Below are positions 18,474 through 26,717 of a stretch of DNA of 64,000 bases, piece after piece. Below the pieces are notes generated by a model that saw only the letters and a program-made list of their open reading frames with translations, had not been told where the DNA came from and made no database searches. The stretch's first letter is position 1. Every line of letters begins with the position of its first letter. Both the position numbers and the translations under genes were made by a program. This DNA comes from Paenibacillus sedimenti. GTDB taxonomy: Bacteria > Bacillota > Bacilli > Paenibacillales > NBRC-103111. The stretch spans positions 1,073,318 to 1,137,317 of the forward strand of contig NZ_JACVVD010000001.1 of assembly GCF_014534655.1 (NCBI RefSeq), read 5' to 3'.

Positions 18474-20216
18474 TTGAGTAAGCGCTTTATTTCAATAAAT
18501 GGAAATGACTTCACCGCCATGGTCTTGGCGGGTGCGGATAACCTTCGCCGTAACGTAGACAAGGTTAACGGATTAAACGTTTTCCCCGTACCCGACGGAG
18601 ATACCGGCACCAACATGAATCTGACTATCACCTCCGGTGTGGAGGAACTGAAAAAGAAGCCATCCTCTCATATTGGGAAAGCTGCTGATGCGTTGTCCAA
18701 AGGATTACTGATGGGTGCAAGAGGAAACTCAGGCGTTATTTTGTCGCAGCTGTTTCGCGGTTTCGCGAAGCATGTACATGATTTGGAAACTGTGAACGTA
18801 CAGCAGTTCGCGGCTGCTTTGCAGCAAGGCGTGGAGACGGCTTATAAAGCAGTGGTCAAACCTGTAGAAGGCACAATATTGACAGTGTCGAAGGAAGCAG
18901 CTAAGCATGCGACGCAGTATAGACGCGGCGGAGACTTGGCGGATCTGATGCAGGAAGTTCTGAGCAAAGCGAAGGAAGCCCTCGCCAGAACGCCTGAACA
19001 GCTCCCTGTGCTTAAACAAGTCGGCGTTGTAGATGCCGGTGGACAAGGTCTTGTATGTGTCTATGAGGGCTTTGTCACGGCGCTGAACGGCGGTCTTGTC
19101 GATGTCAGTGATGAGTATGCGTCGATGGATACGACGCTAGACCATGTATCTGTTGTTCCTGCGATCAATTTGTCCAAGGAAGCTCATGAACTTTTGCCTG
19201 CACAAGCTCATTTGGCTACGGAAGATATCGTATTCGGATATTGTACGGAATTTATGTTGACGATCCAGCCAGGCAAAGTCAAAGGACTGACGTTCGATGA
19301 GAGCGGTTTTCGTGATCAGTTAAGCAAGCTGGGTGATTCGCTTCTTGTTGTAGCGGACGATGAGCTGGTGAAAGTACACATTCATGCCGAGTATCCGGGT
19401 GAAGTCATGAACCAGGCCATGAAATATGGGGCTCTGAGCCGTATCAAAATTGAAAATATGCGCGACCAGCATTCACATATATTAGAAGATGCTGCAGGTG
19501 TATATGCAGCTTCTGAAGACGTTGCAATTGAGACGGCCGTGCCTCTTGAAGTACGCAAGCCTTATGGTTTCGTAGCCGTAGCTCTTGGCGACGGCATTAC
19601 CGATATACTCACCAGCGTTGGCGTCGATGTTGTATTATCCGGCGGACAGACGATGAATCCAAGCACGGAGGACATCGTCAATGCAGTGAACAGCATTCAT
19701 GCGGAAACTGTGTTCGTGCTGCCGAACAACTCGAATATTATTTTGGCGGCTCAGCAAGCAGCGCAATTGGTGGAAGGGAAGTCGCTCATCGTGATCCCGT
19801 CCAAATCAATTCCGCAGGGACTTGCAGCGATTCTTGCCTTCCAAGAAAAGGCAGAGGCGAAGGCGAATACCGAGGCGATGAACGCCTCGCTTAAACGAGT
19901 TAAATCAGGGCAGGTCACTTATGCAGTACGCGACACGAACATGGATGGCATTGACATTAAACAAGGTCACTTCATTGGCATTCAAGACGGACGTATTGTC
20001 AGCTCTCAGCCAAGCCTGATGGATGCTTGCAAAAAGCTTCTGCAGGAAATGATTGAGGATGGCAATGAAATTGTCACGATCCTTACAGGGGAAGATGCAA
20101 AAGAGGAAGAGACCGAGGAGCTGGAAGCATTTATTCATGAAATGTATCCGGACATGGAAATCGAGCTTCATCCGGGCGGACAGCCGTTGTACGCATACTT
20201 GTTCTCGGTGGAATGA
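18474..20216 (+). CDS. fakA: Fatty acid kinase catalytic subunit FakA (DAK-domain YloV)
   Basis: FakA phosphorylates fatty acids carried by FakB/DegV proteins so that exogenous or recycled fatty acids enter phospholipid synthesis. The N-terminal DhaL-like kinase domain shows NVFPVPDGDTGTNM (metal-binding Asp residues), KGLLMGARGNSGVILSQ and VDAGGQGL. Middle and C-terminal domains follow, with a Cys/His-containing stretch (VFGYCTEFML, VHIHAEYPGEV) expected for FakA. The start is TTG 18474 behind AGGAAGGAGAATC. A degV (fakB-type) gene follows at once. Confidence 0.93.
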   Translation: MSKRFISINGNDFTAMVLAGADNLRRNVDKVNGLNVFPVPDGDTGTNMNLTITSGVEELKKKPSSHIGKAADALSKGLLMGARGNSGVILSQLFRGFAKHVHDLETVNVQQFAAALQQGVETAYKAVVKPVEGTILTVSKEAAKHATQYRRGGDLADLMQEVLSKAKEALARTPEQLPVLKQVGVVDAGGQGLVCVYEGFVTALNGGLVDVSDEYASMDTTLDHVSVVPAINLSKEAHELLPAQAHLATEDIVFGYCTEFMLTIQPGKVKGLTFDESGFRDQLSKLGDSLLVVADDELVKVHIHAEYPGEVMNQAMKYGALSRIKIENMRDQHSHILEDAAGVYAASEDVAIETAVPLEVRKPYGFVAVALGDGITDILTSVGVDVVLSGGQTMNPSTEDIVNAVNSIHAETVFVLPNNSNIILAAQQAAQLVEGKSLIVIPSKSIPQGLAAILAFQEKAEAKANTEAMNASLKRVKSGQVTYAVRDTNMDGIDIKQGHFIGIQDGRIVSSQPSLMDACKKLLQEMIEDGNEIVTILTGEDAKEEETEELEAFIHEMYPDMEIELHPGGQPLYAYLFSVE

Positions 20217-20241
20217 AAAAATAGGATGGGGTGAGCCCTGT

Positions 20242-21099
20242 TTGAGCAAAATTAGGATCGTTACAGACAGCACAGCCGATATTCCACTCTCGGTAAGGCA
20301 AGAATTGATTATCGAGATGGTACCGCTGAAAATACATTTCGGTAGTGAAGAATATCTGGATGCGGTGACTTTGCAATCAGATCAATTCTACGAGAAACTG
20401 AGAACGTCTACGCATTTTCCTAGGACCTCGCAGCCTTCTCCAGCGGAATTTCTGGATTTATATCGGAAGCTGCTTGAAGGGCCTGATACCGAAATCATTT
20501 CAATTCATTTATCATCCGCGCTTAGCGGAACCTATCAGTCCGCATTGCTGGCTTCTACGATGCTGGAAGAGGACGAGGGCAAAGTTCATGTGGTAGACTC
20601 GCGATCTGCTTCTTACGGGATCGGAGCACTCGTTGTAGCGGCAGCGAAAGCTGCAATGGAGGGTCAAAGTACGGAACAAATATTGCAGCTTGTTCGATCG
20701 ATGAGAGAGAACTTCTATATATACTTTTTAGTCGATACGCTCGAATTTTTGCAAAAAGGCGGCAGAATCGGCAAGGCTTCCGCTTTGTTCGGCTCCTTAC
20801 TAAACATTAAACCGATTTTATCGATTGACGCGGAGGGTGAAGTCGCAGCAATTGAGAAGGTTCGCGGCCACAAAAAAGCGATCGCGCGCATCCTGGAGCT
20901 GCTAGCTGCGGATTTGGCAGGCGGCGGCATTCATACGCTGCATATTGCGCATGCGAATAATTTGGAAGGCGCGGAACAACTGCGTGAGGTCATTTTGCAG
21001 CACTTTGCCGTGCAGCATGCGGACTATATCGCGCTCGGACCTGTCATAGGCGCACATGCCGGTCCAGGGACGATCGCAGCTTTCGTGAGCAAGGTGTAG
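20242..21099 (+). CDS. DegV family fatty-acid-binding protein (FakB-type)
   Basis: DegV/FakB proteins bind a fatty acid and present it to FakA for phosphorylation. The 285-aa protein starts SKIRIVTDSTADIP, has TSQPSPAEF, the SSALSGTYQSA loop, VDSRSASYGIG and FLQKGGRIGKASA, all DegV signatures. TTG 20242 is chosen with GATGGGGTGAG upstream; the longer frame to 20053 only reads fakA in another frame. The location directly behind fakA supports the FakA-FakB partnership. Confidence 0.9.
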   Translation: MSKIRIVTDSTADIPLSVRQELIIEMVPLKIHFGSEEYLDAVTLQSDQFYEKLRTSTHFPRTSQPSPAEFLDLYRKLLEGPDTEIISIHLSSALSGTYQSALLASTMLEEDEGKVHVVDSRSASYGIGALVVAAAKAAMEGQSTEQILQLVRSMRENFYIYFLVDTLEFLQKGGRIGKASALFGSLLNIKPILSIDAEGEVAAIEKVRGHKKAIARILELLAADLAGGGIHTLHIAHANNLEGAEQLREVILQHFAVQHADYIALGPVIGAHAGPGTIAAFVSKV

Positions 21100-21100
21100 G

Positions 21101-23149
21101 ATGATGGATTTAAATCAGTGTGCAGTACGCGAAGTCCATGGCGTTGGAGCTCAAAAAGCAGTTGAGCTGAATGCCATGGGCATTTTTACGGTTATGGATT
21201 TACTGGAATACATACCGTTTCGATATGAGGACTATACGGTTCGGGACTTAGCGAGCGTCAAGGACGGCGATCGGGTGACGGTACAGGGCGTCATTATCGG
21301 TGAGCCGGTGCTGCATCGCTACAGCGGCAAATCCCGGCTATCCTGCAAGGTAATGGTCGATCAGTTTCTGCTGACGGCGGTGTGGTTCAACCGCCACTTC
21401 TTAAAGGACCGCTTGCGGCCCAAGCAGGAGATCGTACTCACCGGCAAATGGGATGGCAAGCGCAGACAAATGAGCGTGTCCGACTCGGAATTCCCCGGAC
21501 AAGGCGCTTCCAAAACCGGCACGGTACAACCGGTATACTCGGTTGCAGGCTCCATTTCGCAAAAATGGATGCGTAAGGTCATTCAGCAGGCGCTGACTCA
21601 GTACAGCGCCTTGATCGTAGAGGTGCTGCCGGCTGGGATTGTCAGCCGGTACGGGTTCATGCCGCGCGGCAAGGCGCTGTCCGTCATCCATACGCCGAGC
21701 GGCGTGGAGGAAGGGAAGCATGCGCGCCGGCGCATGGTGTACGAAGAGCTGTTCCTGTTCCAGCTCAAGCTGCAGGCATACCGCGCGGTGACGCGCAGCC
21801 GCGCGGACGGGGTAAAGCAGCAGGTCGATCTGCCTGCTGTCCGCGCCTTCGTGCGCGCGCTGCCCTTCCAGCTGACTGAGTCGCAGAAGAAGGTCGTCGG
21901 CGAGATCCTGCACGATATGCAGGAGCCTTATTGCATGAACCGCCTGCTGCAGGGCGATGTCGGTGCGGGGAAGACGGTCGTCGCAGCGATAGTGCTCTAT
22001 GCGACGGTGAAGGCCGGCTACCAAGGCGCGCTGATGGTGCCGACGGAAATCCTCGCCGAGCAGCACAAGCGCTCGCTCGACAAAATATTCGAGCCTTACG
22101 GTCTGCAGGTGGCGTTGCTCACGGGCAGCTCTACCGACCGCCAACGGCGGGATATCCTGGCCTCCTTGCAAATGGGCATGATCGACGTCATCGTCGGTAC
22201 GCATGCCCTGATTCAAGAGGACGTATATTTCCGCCAGCTGGGGCTCGTCGTGACCGATGAGCAGCACCGTTTCGGGGTGAACCAGCGCAGCATCCTGCGG
22301 CGCAAGGGGATGAACCCCGACGTGCTGACGATGACGGCGACGCCGATCCCGCGCACGCTGGCGATCACCGCGTTCGGCGACATGGACGTGTCGACGCTGC
22401 GTGAGCTGCCGAAGGGGCGGAAGCCGATCAAGACTTACGCCGTCCAGCATTCGATGCTGGAGCGCGTGCTTGGCTTCATTCAGCGTGAAGTCGCGGCGGG
22501 GCGTCAGGCGTACGTCATTTGTCCGCTAATCGAGGAGTCGGACAAGCTGGACGTACAGAACGCCATCGACGTCCACATTCAGCTGCAGCAGCATTTTCCG
22601 CAAATGCGGATCGGCTTGCTGCACGGCAGGATGAGCGCGCAGGAGAAGGAAGCCATCATGCGTGAATTCAAGGAAGGCAACGTGGCTGCACTGGTCTCGA
22701 CCACGGTCATTGAGGTCGGCGTGGACGTGCCAAATGCCACGCTCATGGTTATCTACGACGCCGACCGCTTCGGCCTGTCACAGCTGCACCAGCTTCGCGG
22801 GCGGGTTGGCCGCGGCGAGCACCAGTCTTACTGCGTGCTCATCGCCGACCCGAAGACCGAGGTCGGCAAGGAGCGCATGAAAGCGATGACGGACACGGCT
22901 GACGGCTTCGAGATCGCGCGGCGTGATCTGGAGCTGCGAGGACCTGGCGACTTCTTCGGCACCAAGCAAAGCGGCCTGCCGGATTTTCGCATTGCCGACA
23001 TGATGGTCGACTTCGAAATCATGGAACAGGCTCGCGACGACGCAGCTGAGCTCGTAGGCGATTCGACCTTCTGGACGGGAGCGTCATTTGTGCCGCTACG
23101 GGCTTACTTGCAGCGCGCGCAGGTATTTGACAGTGAAGTTTTAGACTAA
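21101..23149 (+). CDS. recG: ATP-dependent DNA helicase RecG
   Basis: RecG regresses stalled forks and processes branched DNA. An N-terminal wedge/OB domain (EYIPFRYEDYTVRDL; VTVQGVIIGEPVLHRYSGKSRL) is followed by the helicase core: GDVGAGKTVVAA (about 285), DEQHRFGVNQR (about 385), TATPIPRTLAI, and the C-terminal QLRGRVGRGEHQSYC. The start is one base after the degV stop. The region about 21640-23100 is very GC-rich compared with the first 500 bases of the same gene. Confidence 0.96.
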   Translation: MMDLNQCAVREVHGVGAQKAVELNAMGIFTVMDLLEYIPFRYEDYTVRDLASVKDGDRVTVQGVIIGEPVLHRYSGKSRLSCKVMVDQFLLTAVWFNRHFLKDRLRPKQEIVLTGKWDGKRRQMSVSDSEFPGQGASKTGTVQPVYSVAGSISQKWMRKVIQQALTQYSALIVEVLPAGIVSRYGFMPRGKALSVIHTPSGVEEGKHARRRMVYEELFLFQLKLQAYRAVTRSRADGVKQQVDLPAVRAFVRALPFQLTESQKKVVGEILHDMQEPYCMNRLLQGDVGAGKTVVAAIVLYATVKAGYQGALMVPTEILAEQHKRSLDKIFEPYGLQVALLTGSSTDRQRRDILASLQMGMIDVIVGTHALIQEDVYFRQLGLVVTDEQHRFGVNQRSILRRKGMNPDVLTMTATPIPRTLAITAFGDMDVSTLRELPKGRKPIKTYAVQHSMLERVLGFIQREVAAGRQAYVICPLIEESDKLDVQNAIDVHIQLQQHFPQMRIGLLHGRMSAQEKEAIMREFKEGNVAALVSTTVIEVGVDVPNATLMVIYDADRFGLSQLHQLRGRVGRGEHQSYCVLIADPKTEVGKERMKAMTDTADGFEIARRDLELRGPGDFFGTKQSGLPDFRIADMMVDFEIMEQARDDAAELVGDSTFWTGASFVPLRAYLQRAQVFDSEVLD

Positions 23150-23163
23150 CAGCTAAATCTTAT

Positions 23164-23216
23164 AAAAACGCTAGAATGGACTGATCAATAACAGTTCATT
23201 CTAGCGTTTTTCTCAT
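23164..23216 (+). terminator. Long-stem terminator after recG
   Basis: A 20-bp stem with one G-U pair (23164-23183 with 23192-23211) around the loop ATCAATAA, ending in a T-run. It closes the yloU-recG operon. Confidence 0.85.
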
Positions 23217-23268
23217 TCATTAGCCTCGTACATTCGCACGATATTCCGACGGTGGAATCGTTAAATAT

Positions 23269-23298
23269 TTGACAATGATAATCATTATCAAATAAACT
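23269..23298 (+). promoter_or_regulatory. Promoter overlapped by a Fur box
   Basis: GACAATGATAATCATTATC (23271-23289) matches the 19-bp Fur consensus GATAATGATAATCATTATC at 18 of 19 positions. It overlaps a -35 TTGACA (23269-23274) and ends just before a -10-like TAAACT (23293-23298, 18-nt spacer). Iron-bound Fur would block this promoter, so the next gene should be induced by iron limitation. Confidence 0.82.
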
Positions 23299-23377
23299 GA
23301 AACTGAACTTAAACTAGAACTAACACTCCCTAGATTTGGCTGGATATGTTGAATTCGGATAAGAAGGAGCTGAGATT

Positions 23378-24190
23378 GTGTTGCAACGTTCCCCCAAAGA
23401 TGATACGGGTGATTTTTTGTTTCACTTTTCTTCCATTAAAATTTACAATGAGCATACTCTGGTGGCCGCTCCAATGGGTTCTGGTGTATATGTTAGACAT
23501 AAGGAGGGCGACTGGGAGGGACTTCGTCAAGGGATGCCGGAAGATGTACATGTGAACCGGCTCATCATTCAAACCGGGAAGCTCTTTGCTTGTACGAATA
23601 AGGGATTGTTTGAATTCGATATGATCTGCGAGCTGTGGCGCGATACGGGGCTGGTTATTGGCTGTTATCAGTTGAGAGAAGCCGGAGGTCAGCTATGGGC
23701 TGCAACTCCATACGGTCTTTGGAGCCGAACCGGCACCGGATGGCACAAAATAGCCTACTCGCATGTTAGGGTCTATGACTTTCTATTTTATCCTGAATTT
23801 ATCATTCTCGCGCTTGAGTTTGGTATCGCCGTTTATGATCGGCTGGTGGGCGTATGGATGGAATTTCCCTTTAATGAGGCGGTTACAGGCCTTGCAGTTT
23901 TTGAGGGACATATTCTGGGTGTTACCGAAAATGGCACTTTATTGCATGGCGATAAGCAGGGAGGCTTTGAGCAAATTCGGTTCCCGCATCTGTTTCTGTT
24001 CTCCATCGTGACAAAGGGTTCGGAAGTCTATGCTTGCTCGGATCGCGGTTTATTCCGTATTAGCTGCATCCGAGATCAAATAACACTCATATCTGTAAGA
24101 TTGGGTTGTCCTGTAACGGACATAGATTGCAATGCGGATAACTTATATATGGCTACATTGTTTCAAGGGATTCAAAGGTTGGAGCTATAA
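23378..24190 (+). CDS. Predicted beta-propeller-like protein, Fur-controlled, function unknown
   Basis: A 270-aa cytosolic-looking protein (no signal peptide) built from repeated short units of the type 'hydrophobic strand - tool/label residue - GLWxR/GLFxF'. Examples are KLFACTNKGLFEF, QLWAATPYGLWSR, EVYACSDRGLFRI and LYMATLFQGIQRL. Such periodic strands ending in G-(L/I)-x-R resemble YCF48-like or two-component-regulator propeller repeats. GTG 23378 lies 8 nt after AAGGAG (23364-23369). It stands alone between the recG terminator and the next promoter. I do not know its function; a link to iron is inferred only from the Fur box. Confidence 0.7.
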   Translation: MLQRSPKDDTGDFLFHFSSIKIYNEHTLVAAPMGSGVYVRHKEGDWEGLRQGMPEDVHVNRLIIQTGKLFACTNKGLFEFDMICELWRDTGLVIGCYQLREAGGQLWAATPYGLWSRTGTGWHKIAYSHVRVYDFLFYPEFIILALEFGIAVYDRLVGVWMEFPFNEAVTGLAVFEGHILGVTENGTLLHGDKQGGFEQIRFPHLFLFSIVTKGSEVYACSDRGLFRISCIRDQITLISVRLGCPVTDIDCNADNLYMATLFQGIQRLEL

Positions 24191-24199
24191 GGGAAATAT

Positions 24200-24245
24200 T
24201 TGACCGTATTCAGATTCGATTTTAATATGATAGTAAGCTTACTAT
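24200..24245 (+). promoter_or_regulatory. Promoter with 16-bp palindromic operator
   Basis: TTGACC (24200-24205), 17 nt, TAATAT (24223-24228). Immediately after comes the perfect palindrome ATAGTAAGCTTACTAT (24230-24245), placed over the expected transcription start, where a repressor dimer could bind. Confidence 0.5.
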
Positions 24246-24272
24246 TTTATTAGAAACGAAGGTGTACGGACA

Positions 24273-24539
24273 TTGACTTATTTCTTATGTTATTTGATGC
24301 TGATGAATATTGTTACGTTTATAGAAATGGGACACGACAAAGGACAAGCTAAGAAAGGCGGGCGCCGGGTGCCGGAGAAGCGTCTGTTTATACTCGCTGC
24401 CCTAGGCGGCGGAATTGGCGGTTGGCTCGGTATGAGGGCGTGGCGACACAAGACGAAACATACCTCGTTTGTCGTCGGGATGCCATTGCTCATTGCGCTC
24501 AATGCCATTTGCGTTATTGTGATCGCGTTGAATATGTAG
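24273..24539 (+). CDS. DUF1294 family small membrane protein
   Basis: An 88-aa membrane protein of the DUF1294 family: an N-terminal helix (LCYLMLMNIVTF), a conserved cytosolic segment with MGHDKGQAKKGGRRVPEKRL, then GGGIGGWLGMRAWRHKTKH and a C-terminal helix. The K...RRVPE and HKT(K)H motifs are the family signature. Biochemical function is unknown. TTG 24273 is used, with GAAGGTG upstream. A candidate repressor palindrome sits at its promoter. Confidence 0.82.
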   Translation: MTYFLCYLMLMNIVTFIEMGHDKGQAKKGGRRVPEKRLFILAALGGGIGGWLGMRAWRHKTKHTSFVVGMPLLIALNAICVIVIALNM

Positions 24540-24575
24540 ATGCAAAGTGGAATCGTCCAATGGATAGGGTTGCAA

Positions 24576-24606
24576 GTCAAGTTTGCGGTATTTCGCTCAT
24601 AAGATA
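24576..24606 (+). promoter_or_regulatory. Mother-cell (sigma-E-like) promoter candidate of the spoVIF-like gene
   Basis: GTCAAGTT (24576-24583), 14 nt, CATAAGAT (24598-24605) resembles sigma-E sites; CATAAGATA also fits the sigma-K -10 CATAnnnTA but no good sigma-K -35 is seen. Confidence 0.4.
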
Positions 24607-24635
24607 GGAACATGACGCTGATCGGAGGTAAGCTC

Positions 24636-24923
24636 ATGAGCTATCAACAGTATGGGATTGATCCAGCCTTGGTGGAACGCGTGAAGTTTAAACTGAAAAA
24701 TCCTGAGACGAAAGAACGTATCAAAATGCTGCTGCAGGGCGTCACGAAGGCCGATTTGCAAAATCGTTCCAAAGTGACTCGCTTGCTCGGGCTTGCTGCC
24801 GGCATCTTTGGAGAGAAGCTTGCCGGCAATCAGGCGAATCAAATTGTGGATTTTGTCATCGCGCAGAAAATTGATCCGTCCAACGCATTCCATTTACTTA
24901 AGTTATGGGCTATATTTCATTAA
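24636..24923 (+). CDS. Stage VI sporulation protein F-like protein
   Basis: A 95-aa protein that resembles the SpoVIF family as found in Paenibacillus: MSYQQYGIDPALVERV start, the TKERIKMLLQGVTKADLQNRSKV segment in the middle, and the end with IVDFVIAQKIDPSNAFHLLKLW. SpoVIF is a coat-associated protein needed for normal coat assembly in B. subtilis. ATG 24636 follows GGAGGT by 6 nt; an upstream in-frame ATG at 24612 lacks a site. The mother-cell-like promoter upstream supports the call. Family assignment is from memory of sequence, so moderate. Confidence 0.7.
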   Translation: MSYQQYGIDPALVERVKFKLKNPETKERIKMLLQGVTKADLQNRSKVTRLLGLAAGIFGEKLAGNQANQIVDFVIAQKIDPSNAFHLLKLWAIFH

Positions 24924-24930
24924 CGCGAAT

Positions 24931-24975
24931 AAATCCCCTGTCCCGTTGCAATAAAGCAACAAAACAGGGGATTTT
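24931..24975. terminator. Bidirectional terminator between spoVIF-like gene and tlp
   Basis: An 11-bp stem AAATCCCCTGT/ACAGGGGATTT (24931-24941 with 24964-24974) with an inner GTTGC/GCAAC hairpin; A- and T-runs flank both sides, serving both convergent genes. Confidence 0.75.
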
Positions 24976-25012
24976 CACAATGCGCTTTCATGTAAATGAT
25001 AGGTTTCTTTGT

Positions 25013-25231
25013 TCACTGGCTGTTTTGTTCGTCACGCTTCTCTGCAATGAAACCGCTGATACTTTCTTTGCGGCGATCATTCTTAGCTTCAATGTCTTGC
25101 TTATCTTGGGCGGAAATTTCATCGGCATGTTCGTCCAAATAATCTTCAGCTTCACGTAAGTTGGCAACGGTATGATCGATCGCGTTTTGCAAACGAGCCG
25201 GATTATTTTCGCGGTTGTCTGGTTTAGCCAT
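25013..25231 (-). CDS. tlp: Small acid-soluble spore protein Tlp
   Basis: Tlp is a minor small acid-soluble protein made in the forespore. The 72-aa protein is charged and helical, with the family block KPDNRENNPARLQNAIDHTVANL and the C-terminal KNDRRKESISGFIAEKRDE. The start at 25231 is behind GGAGGG; the eight extra upstream codons are not needed. No clear sigma-G promoter was identified upstream. Confidence 0.88.
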   Translation of the reverse strand: MAKPDNRENNPARLQNAIDHTVANLREAEDYLDEHADEISAQDKQDIEAKNDRRKESISGFIAEKRDEQNSQ

Positions 25232-25374
25232 TTCGTGGTTCCCTCCTTTATGCACTGAATTTAACCCTTCATTACAGTTCCACAGAGTTGTGAAGAATAT
25301 ACGGAAAAAATAGTCAAGTTTCTATCATTCTCTTCATACATTATCCCAAAAGAGTATATATAGAGGTGAATGGT

Positions 25375-25476
25375 ATGGCAATTACACTTGCAGAATTTTT
25401 ACTGTCGATCTTCATGTCCTCGATTTTTTATGTTATGTTGAGAGAAATCAGAAACGCTTGCAAAGACTCTGGGTAG
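25375..25476 (+). CDS. Possible 33-aa membrane peptide upstream of lrgAB
   Basis: An ORF starting ATG 25375 behind TAGAGGTGA encodes a hydrophobic stretch (about residues 4-22, ITLAEFLLSIFMSSIFYVM) and a short basic/polar tail ending KDSG. It lies 34 nt before the holin-like gene. Codon use gives no decision, and an overlapping frame from ATG 25370 is also open. It may be a leader peptide or a real small membrane protein. Confidence 0.35.
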   Translation: MAITLAEFLLSIFMSSIFYVMLREIRNACKDSG

Positions 25477-25510
25477 TGCCGATTTGCAGCTGGAATGGAG
25501 AAGGTAAGTA

Positions 25511-25873
25511 ATGCTGGGATTTGCTATATTACTTGCATTTAATTTCATAGGATATGGCATTCAAATAAGCCTAAACGTGCCGCTTCCAGGCAATATTATC
25601 GGGCTTATTCTATTTACCGCCGCACTATTCGCGGGGCTTATTAAATTGGAATGGGTGGAGGGCGCCGCGTCGTTCTTGACGAAGCATATGATGCTTTTTT
25701 TTCTTCCGTTTACTGTGGGTGTAATCGCATTCACGCCAATGCTTGGCGCGAATTGGTTATCCATCTGCAGTGGCATCGCCCTAGGGACGTTGGCGGTATT
25801 GATTGTGACGGGTTGGGTTTCCTCGATGCTTAACAAGGAAGCGCCGGAAGAAGGTGCAGCGGATGGAAAATAG
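25511..25873 (+). CDS. CidA/LrgA family holin-like protein
   Basis: CidA/LrgA proteins are small polytopic membrane proteins that, with a LrgB-type partner, affect murein hydrolase activity, overflow-metabolite export and cell death. This 120-aa protein has four predicted membrane helices, the conserved LPGNIIGLILF segment after the first helix, and KHMMLFFLPFTVGVI. GAGAAGGT precedes the ATG. It overlaps lrgB by 11 nt. It could be of the cid or lrg type; the sequence alone does not decide. Confidence 0.88.
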   Translation: MLGFAILLAFNFIGYGIQISLNVPLPGNIIGLILFTAALFAGLIKLEWVEGAASFLTKHMMLFFLPFTVGVIAFTPMLGANWLSICSGIALGTLAVLIVTGWVSSMLNKEAPEEGAADGK

Positions 25874-26555
25874 TTTCGTCCAGCATCCGTTATTCGGACT
25901 TTCGATGAGTGTTATCGCTTATTCTGCGGCCAATTTACTTTATCAGCGATGGCGGTTTCTTCATCCGCTTTTTGTATGCACAGGATTTATTATCATATTG
26001 CTGCTCAGCTTTCAAATCCCTTATGAAGATTACAAGCGGGGCGCCGATCTGTTGACACTAATATTGGGGCCAGCAACCGTGGCACTCGGCGTTCAGCTTT
26101 ACAAATATGCGCCTTTGATACGTAAAAATTTTAAACGTGTTTTATTCAGTGTCCTAGCCGGGTCTGTGACAGGGATTTCGATCAGTGCTTTGATTGTCGG
26201 GCTTTTTGGCGGGAGTCAATCGATCATTCTGAGCATGATGCCTAAATCCGTTAGTTCGCCAATAGCCATCGAAATCGCTCAGCACTTGGGGGCTATCCCT
26301 GAGTTGACGGCTGTATTAACGACATTAACCGGTCTTTTCGGCAGTATGTTTGGCACGCAAATCTTACGCTGGCTTCATATTCGTGACGACATCTCTATCG
26401 GCATCGCGATCGGAACCGCCGCTCACGGAATCGGAACGGCCAAAGTGCTGAAGGACTCCGAGGTGCAGGGGAGCTTTAGCGGCCTGTCGATGGGAATATG
26501 CGGCATTCTGACCTCGATTCTTTTCATTCCGATTTATTTGCTGCTGCATCATTAA
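25863..26555 (+). CDS. LrgB/CidB family membrane protein
   Basis: Partner of the preceding holin-like protein. The 230-aa polytopic protein has the LrgB signature: ILGPATVALGVQLYK, MMPKSVSSPIAIEIA and AIGTAAHGIGTAKVL, with about seven hydrophobic segments. ATG 25863 lies about 8 nt after GAAGAAGG and overlaps the upstream gene, indicating translational coupling. A terminator follows. Confidence 0.92.
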   Translation: MENSFVQHPLFGLSMSVIAYSAANLLYQRWRFLHPLFVCTGFIIILLLSFQIPYEDYKRGADLLTLILGPATVALGVQLYKYAPLIRKNFKRVLFSVLAGSVTGISISALIVGLFGGSQSIILSMMPKSVSSPIAIEIAQHLGAIPELTAVLTTLTGLFGSMFGTQILRWLHIRDDISIGIAIGTAAHGIGTAKVLKDSEVQGSFSGLSMGICGILTSILFIPIYLLLHH

Positions 26556-26575
26556 ATAGAAATCGTCATTGAAAG

Positions 26576-26603
26576 CAGAACTCCTGATGGAGTTCTGTTT
26601 TTT
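26576..26603 (+). terminator. Intrinsic terminator after lrgAB
   Basis: CAGAACTCC/GGAGTTCTG (26576-26584 with 26589-26597), loop TGAT, then TTTTTTG. Confidence 0.85.
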
Positions 26604-26717
26604 GTTTTTTGTAGTCGCCTGTAAAAACATTACAAAAGCTTAACAACACGAAAACGGCCGCTTAATAAACCTTTGCTAACCTTAAATTATTAGATTCAGT
26701 AGAAAGGCGTGTGGAAG

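Noticed and set aside
21401..22450. Minus-strand 349-codon open frame opposite recG
   Set aside because: It is a GC-rich shadow of recG; no ribosome site, no recognisable domain, and recG is clearly real.
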